From positions 1 to 63,293 of the forward strand of contig NXFV01000165.1 in assembly GCA_002803225.1 (NCBI GenBank): a stretch of 63,293 nucleotides of DNA, written 5' to 3'. Of the stretch, positions 22,064 to 34,918 are shown one piece after another (the stretch's first letter is position 1; every line of letters begins with the position of its first letter). Position numbers and translations under genes: made by a program. This DNA is from Gamarada debralockiae. Taxonomy: Eukaryota; Ascomycota; Leotiomycetes; Helotiales; Hyphodiscaceae. Under the pieces are notes generated by a model. It had not been told where the DNA came from and did no database searches. It saw only the letters and a list, made by a program, of their open reading frames with translations.

Positions 22064-24421
22064 GAGTCACAGGTTCCAAAATTCAGGCCATGGAACGAGT
22101 TCATCTCTCCGCCGCATACGTTCATGGCCATCACCACGACTCAGACTTCGACCCATCTTCATCCAATATCAACAATCCCACTCTTTGACGCTGTTTCCGG
22201 CTCATTCTCATCGGCGATCATCCTCCTCTATATCTATGTGATAAGCCTCCAGATGCAGCCTTCTCATTCTTCACACGTCGTTCCCAATGCCACTAGTGCC
22301 CAGCGATTATGTGCGCTGTAGGTCTAGCGCGAAGAACCCTGGAGCTGTGCAACACACCTTTTTTTCTGCGTAATGTTAGCGAATAGGAATATACGTCGCA
22401 AAATCAGGGTCTTCTGGGGTCCTGTGGGGCGTTATCTTGCATGATCGGAATTTTTCACTACATTGGTTGTTTCCAATGGTTTCTCGCTCTGAACTTTCCT
22501 TTTGACGGCTGGTAGATTGGCAGACATCGAGATTACTTTGCCCATCGAGGGATCGGATCGAGGAACCGACGCGTTTTCCTTCGGCGTTGTTCATAATGTT
22601 CTTCATATCTCTTTCTGTGCATGGTTTCACTCAGGGTCTCTGTTCATACAACTCAATGCAGTCATCTCCACGCTTTCTTCCTCGCCTCCGTCACCACTGC
22701 GACTACCCTTGCCCAAATTCGACGGAAATACCACCCAGACAGCCGACCTGTCACTCCAACGCCCTCCCCACAGTAAAGTTGAAATAAAGTTCTCTCATAT
22801 GATACAACATCACAAGCGCGGACCGATTGGTCCGTTCATGTCGAGCAATGCCCATCGAAACTTGAGATAAACTATCACTTTGTTAATGTGTCCACTCTCC
22901 ACTTGCTAAGCGGAATATAAAGCGATTTCCAGTATCTCCGGAAATTAGGGGTCTTAAACAACGGTCGTATTTCGACGAATGGACTGCGAGGAATATCGAG
23001 ACATTCCAGGCTTATTTAACCCCGCAATAAACTGCCATCATTTTATGAAGGGTGCAAGTTGCGAGTTACACCACAGTTTCTGTATTCAGTCGTATTGGGA
23101 CACCCCGTATCAAAGCTTTGCTAACAAAAGCTTCGGCACCTGGCCGTTGGGCTGAACCGCCAGGGCCCGAGGTGAACAAGCATCACACTGGACGCACAGG
23201 CTGCAGATCACTAATTCAGAGGGATCAATTAGCGTGATGTTGGCTAAAAATACAGGGCTTCCCCGCTGCTAAGATGGCACCTCACGTACAACACTAAAAG
23301 CACTTTAACTAAAGAGATAAACTCACTTAGCTCAGCACGGTACTTCCCAACCCGTTTTATGTCTTGGTAGTGTCTATTAGGTTTTCACGTTGAGCTTTAC
23401 GACACTTGTCGAACCAGCCAATTGCGTCTTCCTCTTCCCTTTCCAGTTCAACTTCCCGGCAATCCGCCTTCTTGCCCGCCGTAGGGCAAGATATCGGTCC
23501 CAACTCCACATCCCCGTTGGAAACGAAACGAGAAATTCGTTAACATTCTCCGCATGTGGAAGAAATAGACGCGACATGCGGGTGCTGGATGCTTCCGTAA
23601 GTTCATTGCGGTGTTGTGCAGGATTGATCGCCGTGCAGATGCAGATGACACTTGGGGTTCCGGACCGTTCGGCCTGTATGGCACGGACGACCAGGAATAG
23701 GAGAAGGAGAGGTGAAGAATAAAGTAGAGGCAGACGGAAATTGAAGGGAAAGAAACGGAAATTGGTCTGTACTGAGCTGCAGTACTTGGAAATACCCCTA
23801 AAGACTGTTGGATGCAGCAATTTTCGCCGCTTTGCACGTTCCTTTTGGGGGCTGTTTCGAAATGTATGAGCGCAGTTGAAGCGTTATCGAGCTTTTCGAG
23901 GCCGATGGCGAGATTGTAGCCAAAATGACTTCTGACTGGGGCGGGAGAGTGAATGAAATTGAGGTATCAGTTTTGTAGGTCGGCTGGGAGATTTTGATCT
24001 GCAACTGGGATGAGTATAAGGTTCTTGAATCACTTGTCAAATGTGAGCGAACGGTAAGTATCAGAGCGCATTGCATTGATAGAGTGACATTAGCGTCCGT
24101 ATCTTCACTGCAATATGGAACCTTGGACCAAGCGGTGATCGCAAGACATCTGATCTGGACAAGTGATGTCGTGCATGAATCTCCCGGGCCTGTCCACACA
24201 TGGTCGAGGGTCGATGTAAACCCCAAGACTTTGCCAATCTGCCAAGTTACATCGAACCTGCATGTCCTTCAAAGTAATTCTGGTCTCACGACATATGTCG
24301 TGTAAGGATACTCGCAGGTTAAGAGGCGGAGAGACTATATGAAGGTGGTCCGAATCCCTCAGACAGACCACTCTAGTGTAACCGGCTCTTATGTCCATGA
24401 AGAGCAATTATTTGACCGGAA
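22064..24421. other. Intergenic region, no gene recognised
   Basis: Overlapping frames on both strands around 23380-23840 and 23800-24400 contradict each other and show no domain. One minus frame near 23700 has a hydrophobic run but no convincing signal-peptide context. Nothing supported. Confidence 0.4.
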
Positions 24422-26454
24422 TTACGCAGCGAAACCAATGTCCGAGTCGGCAGGATCCATAATCGCATCTTCGTCTCCAAACGACTCTTGGATCTCCTCC
24501 TCCGTCGCTTCCATTCCCTCGGAGCTCATTATCTTGTTGTTCTTGTCTTCGGCTGCAAAGAAAGTTAGCATCAACAATCAACCCGATCTCGAAGATACTT
24601 ACTATGAGGTTCGACTAAGAGGTTCTCTTGCACCTCGCAGTCTTGTAAGATCGAGTCCTCTCCAATCTCGCTTCGTCGCCCCAAGATGCAACCAGTGAGC
24701 TTGCAGCCTCTCCCAACAACGACACCGTCCATCAGCAGGCATCGAGTGAGTTTTGCACCCTCCTTGATCTGACAGTTTGCACCAATGACACACTCTTTTA
24801 TGGAACTCTTCTCCTCAACGGTAACATTCTCAGCCAACAGACAGTCCGGTCGTGTAACAGTCGTCTTGGAAGCAATTCCTTGGGGGTAGGCTACTTTGCT
24901 TGTATGTGCGAAAGGCGATGCGGTCTCACGGCCCGCTTGCTCGATTGATTCCAGTTTTGCGAGCCGCAAAGAGATTGAAAGTAGGAGAGGTGCGGTGTCG
25001 ACTCGGCGGATAAGTGGAATGTGGTCTTTGCCTTTCGACGGATGGACATATGCGAGAATTGGTGGTACTGTAGACTTTGCTTTCGGATGCAATGCCCCCA
25101 TAGGCTCGAGCTTCGAGGTCCAGGTTGTGCTCAGACCCGCGAAGTCAACTTCGTCGGCGGGCGCGTTATCTAATAAGTTATCATCGCTGCTGGAGGGATT
25201 TGGGTTATTGAAAATTTCTCGGAGCCCTAGCTTTTCTGCCAGGCCTTCTTGCCATCCTGCCTTTGCCCACCAACCAATTACGTCTTCGCCGATGCTGTCC
25301 ATGCGCTCGTTTCGATTTATCATATCCATGACCCATGCCGGAAAGATGTAGATATGGGCATCACGATGGGAACTCAACATCCTGATCCGAGAATGTGCTC
25401 TGATGAGGGCATGTCGAACAGGGAACGACTTTTTCTCCTCAGTGATGTCGTTAAGGGTGTCGGTAGGAAGAGAATAAACCAGCTTCGATACATGCGAGAG
25501 TAATGAGGTTTTCGAGGGAGGGACGGGGCCTGGTTCCAAAGGCGATGTAGCGATGAAGTCGGTTTCCTCTCCTTTGATGATGGTCTCGCCTTTAGTTTCG
25601 TACCAGACTCCAAGACCACCTCTTCGACCTCCATTTTCGCCTCCAATGACCATTTTAGGGCCCGTAAATTCGTGGCTGCCGCCAGTTACTCCCCCAAAAC
25701 CTGCCTCTTTCACCATCCATGATTCAATCAAAGTTTCTCCACCCAGCTCACAGACGAGGTCACAGGGTAGTACAATGAAATCGCCTTTCACGATTTCACG
25801 GACTTCGGGCAATCGAAAGATTTGAGCAGTGCCCGTATTCTGATCAAGATCTGCTGGCGCTAGTAAATCTGGCTTTGGCAGAGGAAGTCCAGTTAGGTGT
25901 GGATTGGTATTCATTGCCGCTGTAATTGCTGGTGCGGATGAAGGAGGGGAGATGAGAGTAATATCTAATAGAATAAATAGGTCAGTGAAGGATCGTAAGC
26001 TAGAAGAAACACAGAAGAAAATGCATAAATGAGTCTGAGAAGCTTTTCAACCAGGGTTCCTCTTGAAATGGCCATATTTTCCTATGTCATAACTCGGCTC
26101 CTCTTCTCAAAATTACAGCCCGTGAAAATTCAAGTACAGAGGACAACAAAGACTAGTTTCAAGCCATTTGAAGATAAACTTCGAACGGAAACCCATAACA
26201 AAATGGTGGTCAAAGATCTGGAATGCCCAAATTCACAGGAAAACATCAACGAGCGATATACAGTCTGACTTACTTGTGATTCCCATGCGATAGCAAAAAT
26301 CAATTGGATACCAGACCATCGGCCGGTTGGCTATCGGTATCAGAGCCTTTGGATTCTCATCGGGGTTTGCTGTAAATGTTGGAAATGAGGATCCAGGACC
26401 ACATAGAATAATGGCCTGGAAGCCAGGAGCTGGCATCGACAGAGCATGAGGCAT
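24422..26454 (-). CDS. GCD1: Translation initiation factor eIF2B subunit gamma
   Basis: Three exons, 26274-26454, 24603-25964 and 24422-24552, give 557 residues. Introns are 309 bp (GTAAGT...TATTAG) and 50 bp (GTAAGT...TTTGCAG). The N-terminus is a nucleotidyltransferase-like fold (FQAIILCGPGSSF, then NPKALIPIANRPMVWYPIDF). The splice restores MGITNITLISPP, as expected for the family. The C-terminal left-handed beta-helix shows hexapeptide repeats (IKECVIGANCQIKEGAKL, VVVGRGCKLTGCILG). An acidic tail (MEATEEEIQESFGDED) comes from the last exon. With eIF2B epsilon it forms the catalytic half of the GDP-GTP exchange factor for eIF2 in the cytosol. It shares a 459-bp divergent promoter with the next gene. 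Intact and surely essential. Confidence 0.93.
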
Positions 26455-26913
26455 GATTATGGCTCTCCCTCCGCGGGGGGAGTTATTTCGGAGGGTGTGA
26501 AAACGCCTTCAGATGGCCAGATCTTGCGTCTTTGGGGCTTTCTCGTAATGTATCCAACTGGAAGTCAACAATTGGACTGATTTGGATATATTGAGATATC
26601 TGGTATTGTAATGATTGGGCGAGGAGGTGATTTTGTGGTGAGTATCAAAATCAAGTGTCGAGAAGTTAGTCAAAGACTCACAAAATTACATTGTCACGTG
26701 CAGGGCTGACAAGGATCAGTTGCTGATTCGGCAGTCGCGATGGAAACGCTCACAAGGCAAAGTCAACACAAGCTCCCCAGCCTCGGGATTATTTGAGCTC
26801 CCTGCCTCATCTTAATGCGCCATCCCCCCTTCTCCCCACAATCGCATTGTAATCTCTCACCTCTCTCTACAAAGGACGGCTGGATGGAGAATGCAATGAA
26901 AACTTCCTTCTAA
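26455..26913. promoter_or_regulatory. Divergent promoter between eIF2B gamma and the Pex22-like gene
   Basis: 459 bp separate two divergent start codons. The stretch has CT-rich tracts close to the plus-strand gene (around 26780-26880) and no coding potential. It must supply promoter function for both genes, unless their leaders overlap. Confidence 0.55.
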
Positions 26914-28349
26914 ATGTCATATTCATACGATCGCTACGAGCGCACAGTGCGCAGGTCCCAGCCTGCCTCATCGCGTCGAGGCGCTTTCTCGTACTGGATC
27001 CCCTTGGCCATCACTGTAACCGTCGCTACCTTTGGAATCGCTGCTTGGATATGGAGTGAACGACAAGACGACGAAGACGATGAACCCCCACCAGGTGACC
27101 AAGTCAGGCCCGATTATGGTCGAAATCCAGATGGAAGCCTTCGCACTGGTCCTCCTTCCTATGCGGGAGGAGATCTACGCCCAGGAGAGACGGGATATGG
27201 CACGACGCAGCAGCGACCAGAAGAAACTCAAAGCTACATGGCGCGCATGTCAGGCGCTTTACGAAGGACTCCTAGTCCACAACAATTCATGGAGGGTGCA
27301 AGCAGGAGTGTAGTCGCTGGAGTTGCAGCTGCGGGGGCTGTTGTGGGCAGTGCGCTGTCGTCGATTCGGGAGGAAGACAAGAACGCATACAAAGATCATA
27401 AGACTTGGTCCGAGGAAGCAGAATCACGATTGCCAGGAGTCAGTCCTGGCCCTTCTGGGGGCATTGAATTGCGATCTGGAAGTGAGCCTGGTGGTCCACC
27501 TATGCCCAGAGCGCCTTATGGATCAGCGGGCGAACCGGGCACAATGCAGAGAGTATCCGTTGGTAATGGCAGAAGGAAAACTGTCGCTATTGTTGTTTCT
27601 GCAGATACCAGCCTCGATGATGTCGATGAGGATGAGGGATCTTTCCACGAGCATGCAGTAAGTTGACCTCTTTCTGGGGCTCGGCCAAGTACTGACGGGT
27701 GCAGTCTATTCTCTCTCATCTCCCCCGAAATACAGACTTCTCTAAGATCCGACTCTTCATCCTCATATATGCACCCAGTTTGAAGGAGCACCCTCTCGAT
27801 GTTGCTGCAACCCGACTGCCAGGATCTTTGAGCTCGTCTTTCTCAAACATCGGCCATGAACAAGCTCAAACGCCAGGCGAGGAATTTGAGAAGCCACTGT
27901 AAGTTATATCCATACTGCACAATAAGGGTTCATCTGACAATCATAGTTCTTCATCTGGATCTCCAGCCTTCAACGCAGTCTATTCCCAAGCACTCGGCCT
28001 CGTGGAGAAAGAGACCATGGTCCTCCCTTTTACAACCCCCACTGGCCACGTTCATATCCTCCGCCACCTCAATCCCGAAATTGTATATCTACAAGAATCA
28101 CTCGCTGGGGACAACGGGGACGTCATTACGCACCTTCAAAGCTGGCTTCGTCAAGACGTTGTTCTGGTCGTAGGCGCAGATGGTGGTCATGGAGGACTCG
28201 CTGACAGCGAGTCTGAGGCCGAACATGTGGAGAAGAAAGAGCAGTGGTGGGAAAGAGAAGATAGAGTCGGCCGCGGAAGAGGTGTGGTTGTCGTTGAGGG
28301 AGTGCGCGTAGGAGATGATTGGGCACGTCGGGTGGAAAATAAGGACTGA
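26914..28349 (+). CDS. Pex22-like peroxisomal membrane protein (putative)
   Basis: Three exons, 26914-27657, 27705-27898 and 27947-28349, give 446 residues. Introns are 47-48 bp, with frame kept exactly. The protein starts with a short basic N-terminus (RYERTVRRS), one membrane helix at about residues 28-47 (IPLAITVTVATFGIAAWIW), and an acidic, Pro-rich linker. A conserved-looking domain opens with GRRKTVAIVVSA and continues through ILSHLP, RLFILIYAP and DVVLVVGADGGHG. This layout (N-terminal anchor, cytosolic nucleotide-fold-like domain) matches the proteins annotated in filamentous fungi as peroxin 22-like, the anchor of the ubiquitin-conjugating enzyme Pex4. The assignment is from remembered family features, so moderate. 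Confidence 0.6.
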
Positions 28350-29094
28350 TTTGCCTTGGCGCGGATAGTGATTCTTTACGATCAAAGAGGGGAACTTGTA
28401 TGATTTTGATGCACACTTTTCGATCTATTGAATATATAAGTTACGCCTATCGTCGCAGAACAGGAGAATAGGTGCTGTAATCTATCCAAATCTAGCAGGC
28501 AGTCTCGAAAATCTCAGCCTCGATGGGTCCAATAAGCCAAGCTCTTATGTATGTCAAAGTCTGCCTCATCTCCCCACATTCAAGCGGCTTCAAGCACCAC
28601 AGTACCTTTCTTCTCGTATCTTGACACGGGCAGAATCGGGCGACCGTCTGCACAGCCCCTGAATCCTTCGGTCCAAGAGGCGCAGTTCGTCAAAATCTTA
28701 CATGAAAACACACCTCAAATGTTACGTTAAGTAAACGCAATTAAAAGACTGTGCCATAAATATAAGTAAAGTCTCCAATTGAATTGTGCTCGATATCGTT
28801 GACATACTCAAACTCTAAGACAAGCTCGGAAGACTTACCAATACCAGCACAGCACTCCATCTTTTTGAACAATTTAAGAATGGATTTCAAGCGACTCTGG
28901 ACAGAGTTTCTCTTGAGCTTAAAATCACTCGGAAGAGGCCTCAGCGGCGCAAGCTGCATGTGCTCCTGCTAATTGGTTCCCATCACGTGCCACACCCAGA
29001 TTCCACCCTCGCTTCAATTGGAATCTCGACCTCAAAATCCAAAGCCCCACCAAACCCCACTATCTCTCCTCAAACTCCCAGCACAACCACCACA
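28350..29094. other. Intergenic region
   Basis: 3' flank of the Pex22-like gene and promoter of SEC65. CA-rich just before the SEC65 start. No further gene seen. Confidence 0.45.
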
Positions 29095-30029
29095 ATGTCG
29101 CACGCGCGCATAGAAGAAGTCAGCGATAGCGATCTAGACAGCGATCCCTCAGAAGGCGACATCGACGACCTAGGCTCCGATTTCGATGAGCGCGAAATTC
29201 TCAAAGCGCGCACACCAGCTACCGGGCCACGTCCGTCCCAAGTCCCTCCTCCGAACCCCTCTTCAACCTTTATAAACCCCTCGCAGATACCCTCTACCAC
29301 AAATACATTGAATTCGAACGTCCGGACTGATGCTGATGGCACGCAATTCCATACCACGGAGGATGATAGCAAATACAAGGATTTCCAGTGTGTGTACCCA
29401 ATTTACTTTGACAAGAATAGATCAAGGAAGGAGGGGAGGAGGGTAGGGGTGGAAATGGCGGTGGAGAATCCGTTGGCTAGGGAGATTGTTGCTGCTTGTG
29501 GGAAGATGAGATTGGAGACACTGTTTGAGCCGACGAAAATACATCCGAAGGATTGGGCGAACCCTGGACGGGTCAAGATTAGGGTTAAGGGGGGGTTGAA
29601 TAAGAATGTTAAGAATAGTATGTTTTATCTCTATTAACATAAGATTATATGAAGAAGTTGCTAATGAGGGAAATAGAACACCACCTCTACACCCTAATAT
29701 CCCAACACCTCCTCGCTCACCCCACAACGCCCCAATCCGCAACACTAGTCCGCGTACCAGGTGTCCCACCTCCAGATCCCAACAAACCATACCCTACACC
29801 TGCAGTACCAAAGGGCTGGAAGATGAGTAACATATTGCCATATTATAGTCCAGGCTTGACGGGCGGTGGTGTGAGCGAGAATTTCTTCAAGGAGATGATG
29901 GCTGAGATGCAGGGGCAGGTGCCTGGAATGCCGAATATGGCGGCGATGGAGGGACTTAGTGGGAGCGGAAGTGCAGCGGGTGGAGAGGCGAAACCTAAGA
30001 AGGAGAAGAAGAAAAAGATTAAGGGATGA
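29095..30029 (+). CDS. SEC65: Signal recognition particle subunit Sec65 / SRP19
   Basis: Two exons, 29095-29617 and 29677-30029, are joined across a 59-bp intron (GTATGT...GAAATAG) to give 291 residues. The N-terminus is acidic and Ser/Pro-rich. The SRP19 fold starts with FQCVYPIYFDKNRSRKEGRR and continues through LAREIVAACGKMRLETLFEP, HPKDWANPGRVKIRVK. The C-terminus contains a long tail with YPTPAVPKGWKMSNILPYYS and ends in a lysine-rich string (KPKKEKKKKIKG), usual for fungal Sec65. It binds helix 6/8 of the SRP RNA and lets SRP54 assemble, for co-translational export at the ER. The start is the first ATG in frame next to the acidic region; an upstream in-frame ATG is less likely. Intact. 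Confidence 0.92.
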
Positions 30030-31503
30030 GTGGATGGGTGTGAGGAGTAGATACCAGAATTGGAGATGGGTAGCTCAAGTCATGAAGTGCCTTTTGGATT
30101 ACGAACAAGACGGGCAGAATTTTTAACTGCAATATCGTAGCATTTTGGGGCTGTTCTAGACACCAATCTCTAGATATCAGAAATCAAAGAGCCTTGGCAT
30201 AAAGAACATGTCCTTTTGACTCTCAGTATGAGCGGCAGGCATGTGCAAGTTTTTCGAATCTCTTTCATAATCACGACAAAAGTGATCTTTTCGAAGACTT
30301 TCCCGCTTCCAGTCGTCTCCCGACGCCCATGTTCTGGGCCAAGGCCGCCTCCACACCCACCTTCTCGTCCTTCATTCACACCAAAATCAAAAGTCCCACA
30401 AGCCATTCGCCTACTCCTCTCTCCTTATTTAAAAATAGTTCAGGGGCTCTATGCCCACAAGGCTATCAGATTCACGAGTCAACAAGGCTCTGGCAGCTGC
30501 AGCCGTTGTTTCATGTTCGACGGTAACTTTGTGTGCCTTTTGTTTTTTACGCCCTGGTCACACAAAGTACGTCTTCCATGAGTCACCTAGAATTTTCAGG
30601 AGTTAGGTCAGACCAGGGAACATTATACGAGGTGTTGTATTGTCTTTGTTCAGATCCTTTGGCGCTGATGGCGAGGGTGTTGAGGGCTTCGAGATCCACT
30701 CTGCGAGAGCTCACTTATAGTTCTCTGCAAATTTCTCGTCTGGCAGCTAATTTGTTCACTCGCTGAGCGAGCGTTAGAGGCCCTCAATGGTCACCCCCCT
30801 GAAGAAGCACCCGAATCAGTGAGAACTTGAGTAGTCTTATAAGATCAAAGTGCTAGACGAGTGGTAGGTTCCCTTTGAAAGACAAACCCCTGAAGCACTT
30901 GAAGCATCAAGAACTTCGAGACGTTCAACGAGATCAGAGAGTATCAAATTAAGGTCAGTCATATGGAGAAGGCTTTGACCGGCTCAATTTCTTTGAACGA
31001 TCCAAAAACTTAAGTATCGAAATTCTGATTCAGGCAAAGTGAATGTCTTGCGCGCTTGAAAGTCACTTGAAATTGCTCGACAATAAATTCGCTCGCTTAT
31101 GAACCTCGACTCTTGACGATTGTCAACCCTCCTTCACGACAACTTCTTCCTCTTCGCCAACATGTACAAACTTTCCATTAGCAACCTCGAGTAGCTGAAC
31201 GGCAGTAGATCTTCGCGTTAGCTGAGTTTTTGCTCCTGACTTGTAAGTCTGACCCGATTCATATGTATCTTCCCCTGTCTTGCCTTTAAAACACTTCTAC
31301 CTACCTGCAAGATTCATCTTCTCATCTTTAACCCACTTGCTCTGTTACCACACCAAGCCCTTTTCTCTATTTTCTCTCTATCTCGAGATCTCCTACCAAG
31401 CATCTACCTTGCTTACCAAAACCTTCTCACGACAACAGTTCTCTTCCATGTCGCCAGATGCTCATACACTTCAGCACAACTCTTCGGGAAGTACTCTTTC
31501 AAG
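30030..31503. other. Intergenic region upstream of the RID-like gene
   Basis: No gene recognised in about 1.5 kb. The last 250 bp are CT-rich (ctcatcttt, ctctattttctctctatctc), typical of fungal promoters/leaders, and probably serve the methyltransferase that starts at 31504. Confidence 0.45.
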
Positions 31504-33882
31504 ATGGCGAGTCCTCGAGACCTGATCGCCATTGACGATGATGTCGATGTCGGAAACCCGCCCGATTCACTTCGATCCCGCTCCCTCTCCGTTGTCTCAT
31601 TAGCTTCGTCGACCGCGTTACGAGCAGATAGCTCAGGACCCGAGGTGGTTCCCGAAATGGAAAGACTGAGCATGCAACCTCAGCCGCGGCCGTCCGCTCA
31701 ACCCTCCCTCCACTATACCTCTGAAAACAGAGCATCAGCTGCTCCTCAAACCCCACGTAAACACACCTCAAACGCCAGCAGCAGAAGAAGACGCCGTTCC
31801 AGCCAGTTGGACGAAGAAAATGGACCTCGCCAAAGACGTCGACTCTCGACGGACCACGGAGCGAGGAGAATCTTTATCGATCTCGAGGAGGAAGATGTCA
31901 GTATCCGCTCATACAATAAGGACGAGGATGAAATCATCGACATTGACGAGTTGGAGCTGAAGCTTGAGGAGGAGATTTTTCACGAGCGTCAACTTTCCCA
32001 GGGCCGAAAGTCTGGACAGCAAATTTTAGCAGTTGTTCCTCGAAATGGCCCGGTTGCTCTTCCCTTTGTAGAGGTTGATATCTATAAATGGAATGGTGCG
32101 TCCTTGAAGGCAGGAAAGACGGTGGAGTTGAGCGACGGAAGCTTCGTGAAGATCAGGACTATTGTCCAGAATCTTCAGACAGATGAGATTACGCTCCGCG
32201 GATGGAAGCTGAAGAGAGCAAGAGAGATGGATGGTATTGTGCCCAAGAAAATCAACGAGGTCACCTTTATTTTTGAGGTGGACCTTAATGATCGACGACA
32301 CCATTTGGAGCAGAGCATTGTAGAGGTGGTACTGAAGGATATTTTTCGGATTCGAAAGCTGATTTGCACGAACCGTCCTTTCCCAGAGTGTCGATTTGAT
32401 CAGAACTACATACAGGGCAAGACGAAGAAGGACACGATGGATTACATTGAGAACAGCGAAGTCTTGGTAGCTCGGTGGAAGTTGACTACCAAATTCGACA
32501 ATGGCCGGGACCGACTCGAGAATCCAAATAAACAGAACAACTACCGCCAACGCCAGCTCGAATCACTGAGTTATAAGGAATGTACATCTGGCTATGATAT
32601 GGCAGCATCATTTCGCCGACTGCTGTGGCGCGGTGACACAATCTTGGGTGGATCTGGTGCCAAGAGAAGCGAGGTCAGGCCAGAGCGTCAGGCCGGCAGT
32701 GCCAAGGAGTCCAGAAGTAGATCGACTTTCATCAGTCTCTTAGATGGCGAAGACGAGGATGATGCAAGCGAGGAGAACATTGCAAATTTCCAACAGCACG
32801 TCAATTTGGCTCCGAAGCGAAAACAGGTGTACACTTATGGAGACACTTGTGAGTTCTCGGAAATTGTTTGTCCCTCTAGAATATTGTCTAACCACATCTA
32901 GTCTCTGGAGGCGGCGGATCGATGCGAGGGGCATCCATGGCGGGATTAAAGTTGATGTACGGACTCGACTTCAATTCCGACGGCTGTTCAACCTTACGCG
33001 CGAACTTTCCCGGCATCAAGGTCTTCGAAAACTGGGCACATGAGTTCGTGGCCTTGGCCGACCCCTTGAAGAAACTCTTTGTCGATATCTTGCACCTTTC
33101 TCCCCCTTGCCAGGTCTTTTCCCCCATCCACACAAGAACTGGAAAGGATGACGAGATGAATTTTGCATCTCTGTTTGCTGTGGAAGAGTTGATCAAAAAA
33201 ACTAGACCCCGGATGGTGACGTTGGAGCAAACATTCGGGATTTTGCATAACAGATTCAGAAGTGCGTTTCATTCTTTGATAAGGATGTTTACGGATAACG
33301 GCTTTTCAACCTCCTGGCAAATCGTTGAGTTCCACAGATTTGGACTGGCACAAAGTCGAAAGCGCCTCATTATCGTTGCCGCTGGGTGAGTCAATCACTT
33401 ATTTCCTTTCGAAGGTTCACGTGCTCACTAGCCACAGTCCTGGTGAAACACTTCCCGAGTTCCCTGCCTACACCCACGACGAGAATGGTTGGAACGGTCT
33501 AAAGAAGTACACCTCCGTCCGGAAGGTTCTCGGTGATATTCCCGGCAATGCTTCGCAACACGACAAACGAGCAGCCAAGGGCCGCGCCATCTATCGCCCG
33601 TGGGATGATTCTTCAATCATTCGATGCATTACAACAAATGGCGGAGACTACAACTGTCATCCTAGTGGTGAACGTGGATTGACTTATCGAGAGCTCGCTG
33701 CGCTTCAAGGCTTTCCTCTTGAACACTTTTTTACTGGCAACTCTGCAAAAGTCATCAAGAGACAGATTGGGAATGCTGTCCCTCCCAGCATTGCCAAGAT
33801 TATCTTTGAGAGCATCCGGAAGCATCTGGAGACGGCTGACAAGGCAGAGATGAGAGGATTCGCAGTCATTGAAGGAAGATGA
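31504..33882 (+). CDS. RID: RID-type DNA (cytosine-5) methyltransferase
   Basis: Three exons, 31504-32848, 32902-33385 and 33438-33882, give 757 residues. Introns are 53 and 52 bp, both starting GTGAGT. The N-terminal 170 residues are Ser/Arg-rich and acidic; a BAH-like region follows (about 180-300). Catalytic motifs: I, DTFSGGGGSMRGA (restored by splicing, about 447); IV, SPPCQ with catalytic Cys518; VI, LEQT (557-559) in place of the usual ENV; VIII, QSRKR; IX, RELAALQGFP; X, QIGNAVPP. EQT instead of ENV is the hallmark of the fungal Masc1/RID/DmtA group, which is needed for repeat-induced point mutation or premeiotic methylation and sexual development. Nuclear, probably expressed before meiosis. 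It looks fully intact. Confidence 0.93.
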
Positions 33883-34918
33883 AGGATTGACGACATCTGC
33901 GGATCGTTGAGTCTAGATGGGCGATTTGGATTGATGTTTGAGTACTGGGATATTGGCGCTCACTGGTATGACTCTTCATTTGTTCATTCGGATTGGCACT
34001 TTGATTTTGCCTAGTTCGGCCTTTGAGGCTTTGACCCCGCTTCGAAAGGGGGCTTTCTACTTCGGACACTGTACCTTTATATTATGATTGCTTTCCTTTC
34101 AGCCATTGAAAGTTCTTTATTCTGCGTGAACTGTAGCCGAATCGTTCAATTACATTGGTGAATTGGACCCTCACGCTGGCGAAGAGGTGGATATTCTTTT
34201 TGCCTTAAAACAAATCGCTAAATTTAGTATGGGAGTTGTCGAGAGCGAATAGTCTTAAAGGGAGAGAAAGGGCTCCAGTATTACGTAGGGGAGATTGCAA
34301 CCTTAGCAATTCCTAAGAAGTATAGAGTTGGAGTTGAAGCAGCACGTGTTGTGGTCAAAATTCTAAGTAAGATCAAATCTTTAATTTAACTCACTCCTTC
34401 TATTTGCTTTACAATAGACTCTTAGGGTTATATCGTGAATATTGCCCACGGTCAGCTGACTATAACACACCAACCATCTGTCCTTAATACGGTTTAGTTG
34501 ACTAGCTCCCACGATGAGATCTTATATTAGTGCTGCTACTCCTAAGGAGCGTATCTCTACGCCAAGGTTGACACAGATAATTACTCGTGCGGCCCATAAA
34601 TTAGCCACACCCACATAGAACAGAGGATTTAAACTCGAAAACCTTTAGTAGGAGACAGGGTAAAAGTCTGGGGTTTGGTTTGGTGGCGCGACATTTTGTT
34701 TATGTTTACTGCCTGACTATGCGAAATTGCTTCGAATTTTGAGGCGTCTTTCACTGTTGAAAGCAGACTAAGAGGATCTGGCTAATTTTTGGGCCGCACG
34801 AGCATGTTCTGAATGTAGCTTCGCTTAATGTAAACACCTTATTTAGCCTTGGGCACATACGAAGGATTACGTAATCTTTGCACGGGCCGGATCTACCTTC
34901 GAAAATCAGCTGTTTTGA
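33883..34918. other. AT-rich intergenic region
   Basis: About 1 kb without a recognisable gene, AT-richer than the neighbouring coding DNA, with short frames on both strands. It may contain old mobile-element debris, but no ends or target duplications are visible. Confidence 0.4.

Noticed and set aside
23377..24407. Several 100-147 codon frames on both strands
   Set aside because: They overlap each other in conflicting frames, show no family resemblance, and no splice model improves them.
24896..25825. Plus-strand frames of 80-150 codons opposite eIF2B gamma
   Set aside because: Antisense to a clearly conserved gene; no independent motif.
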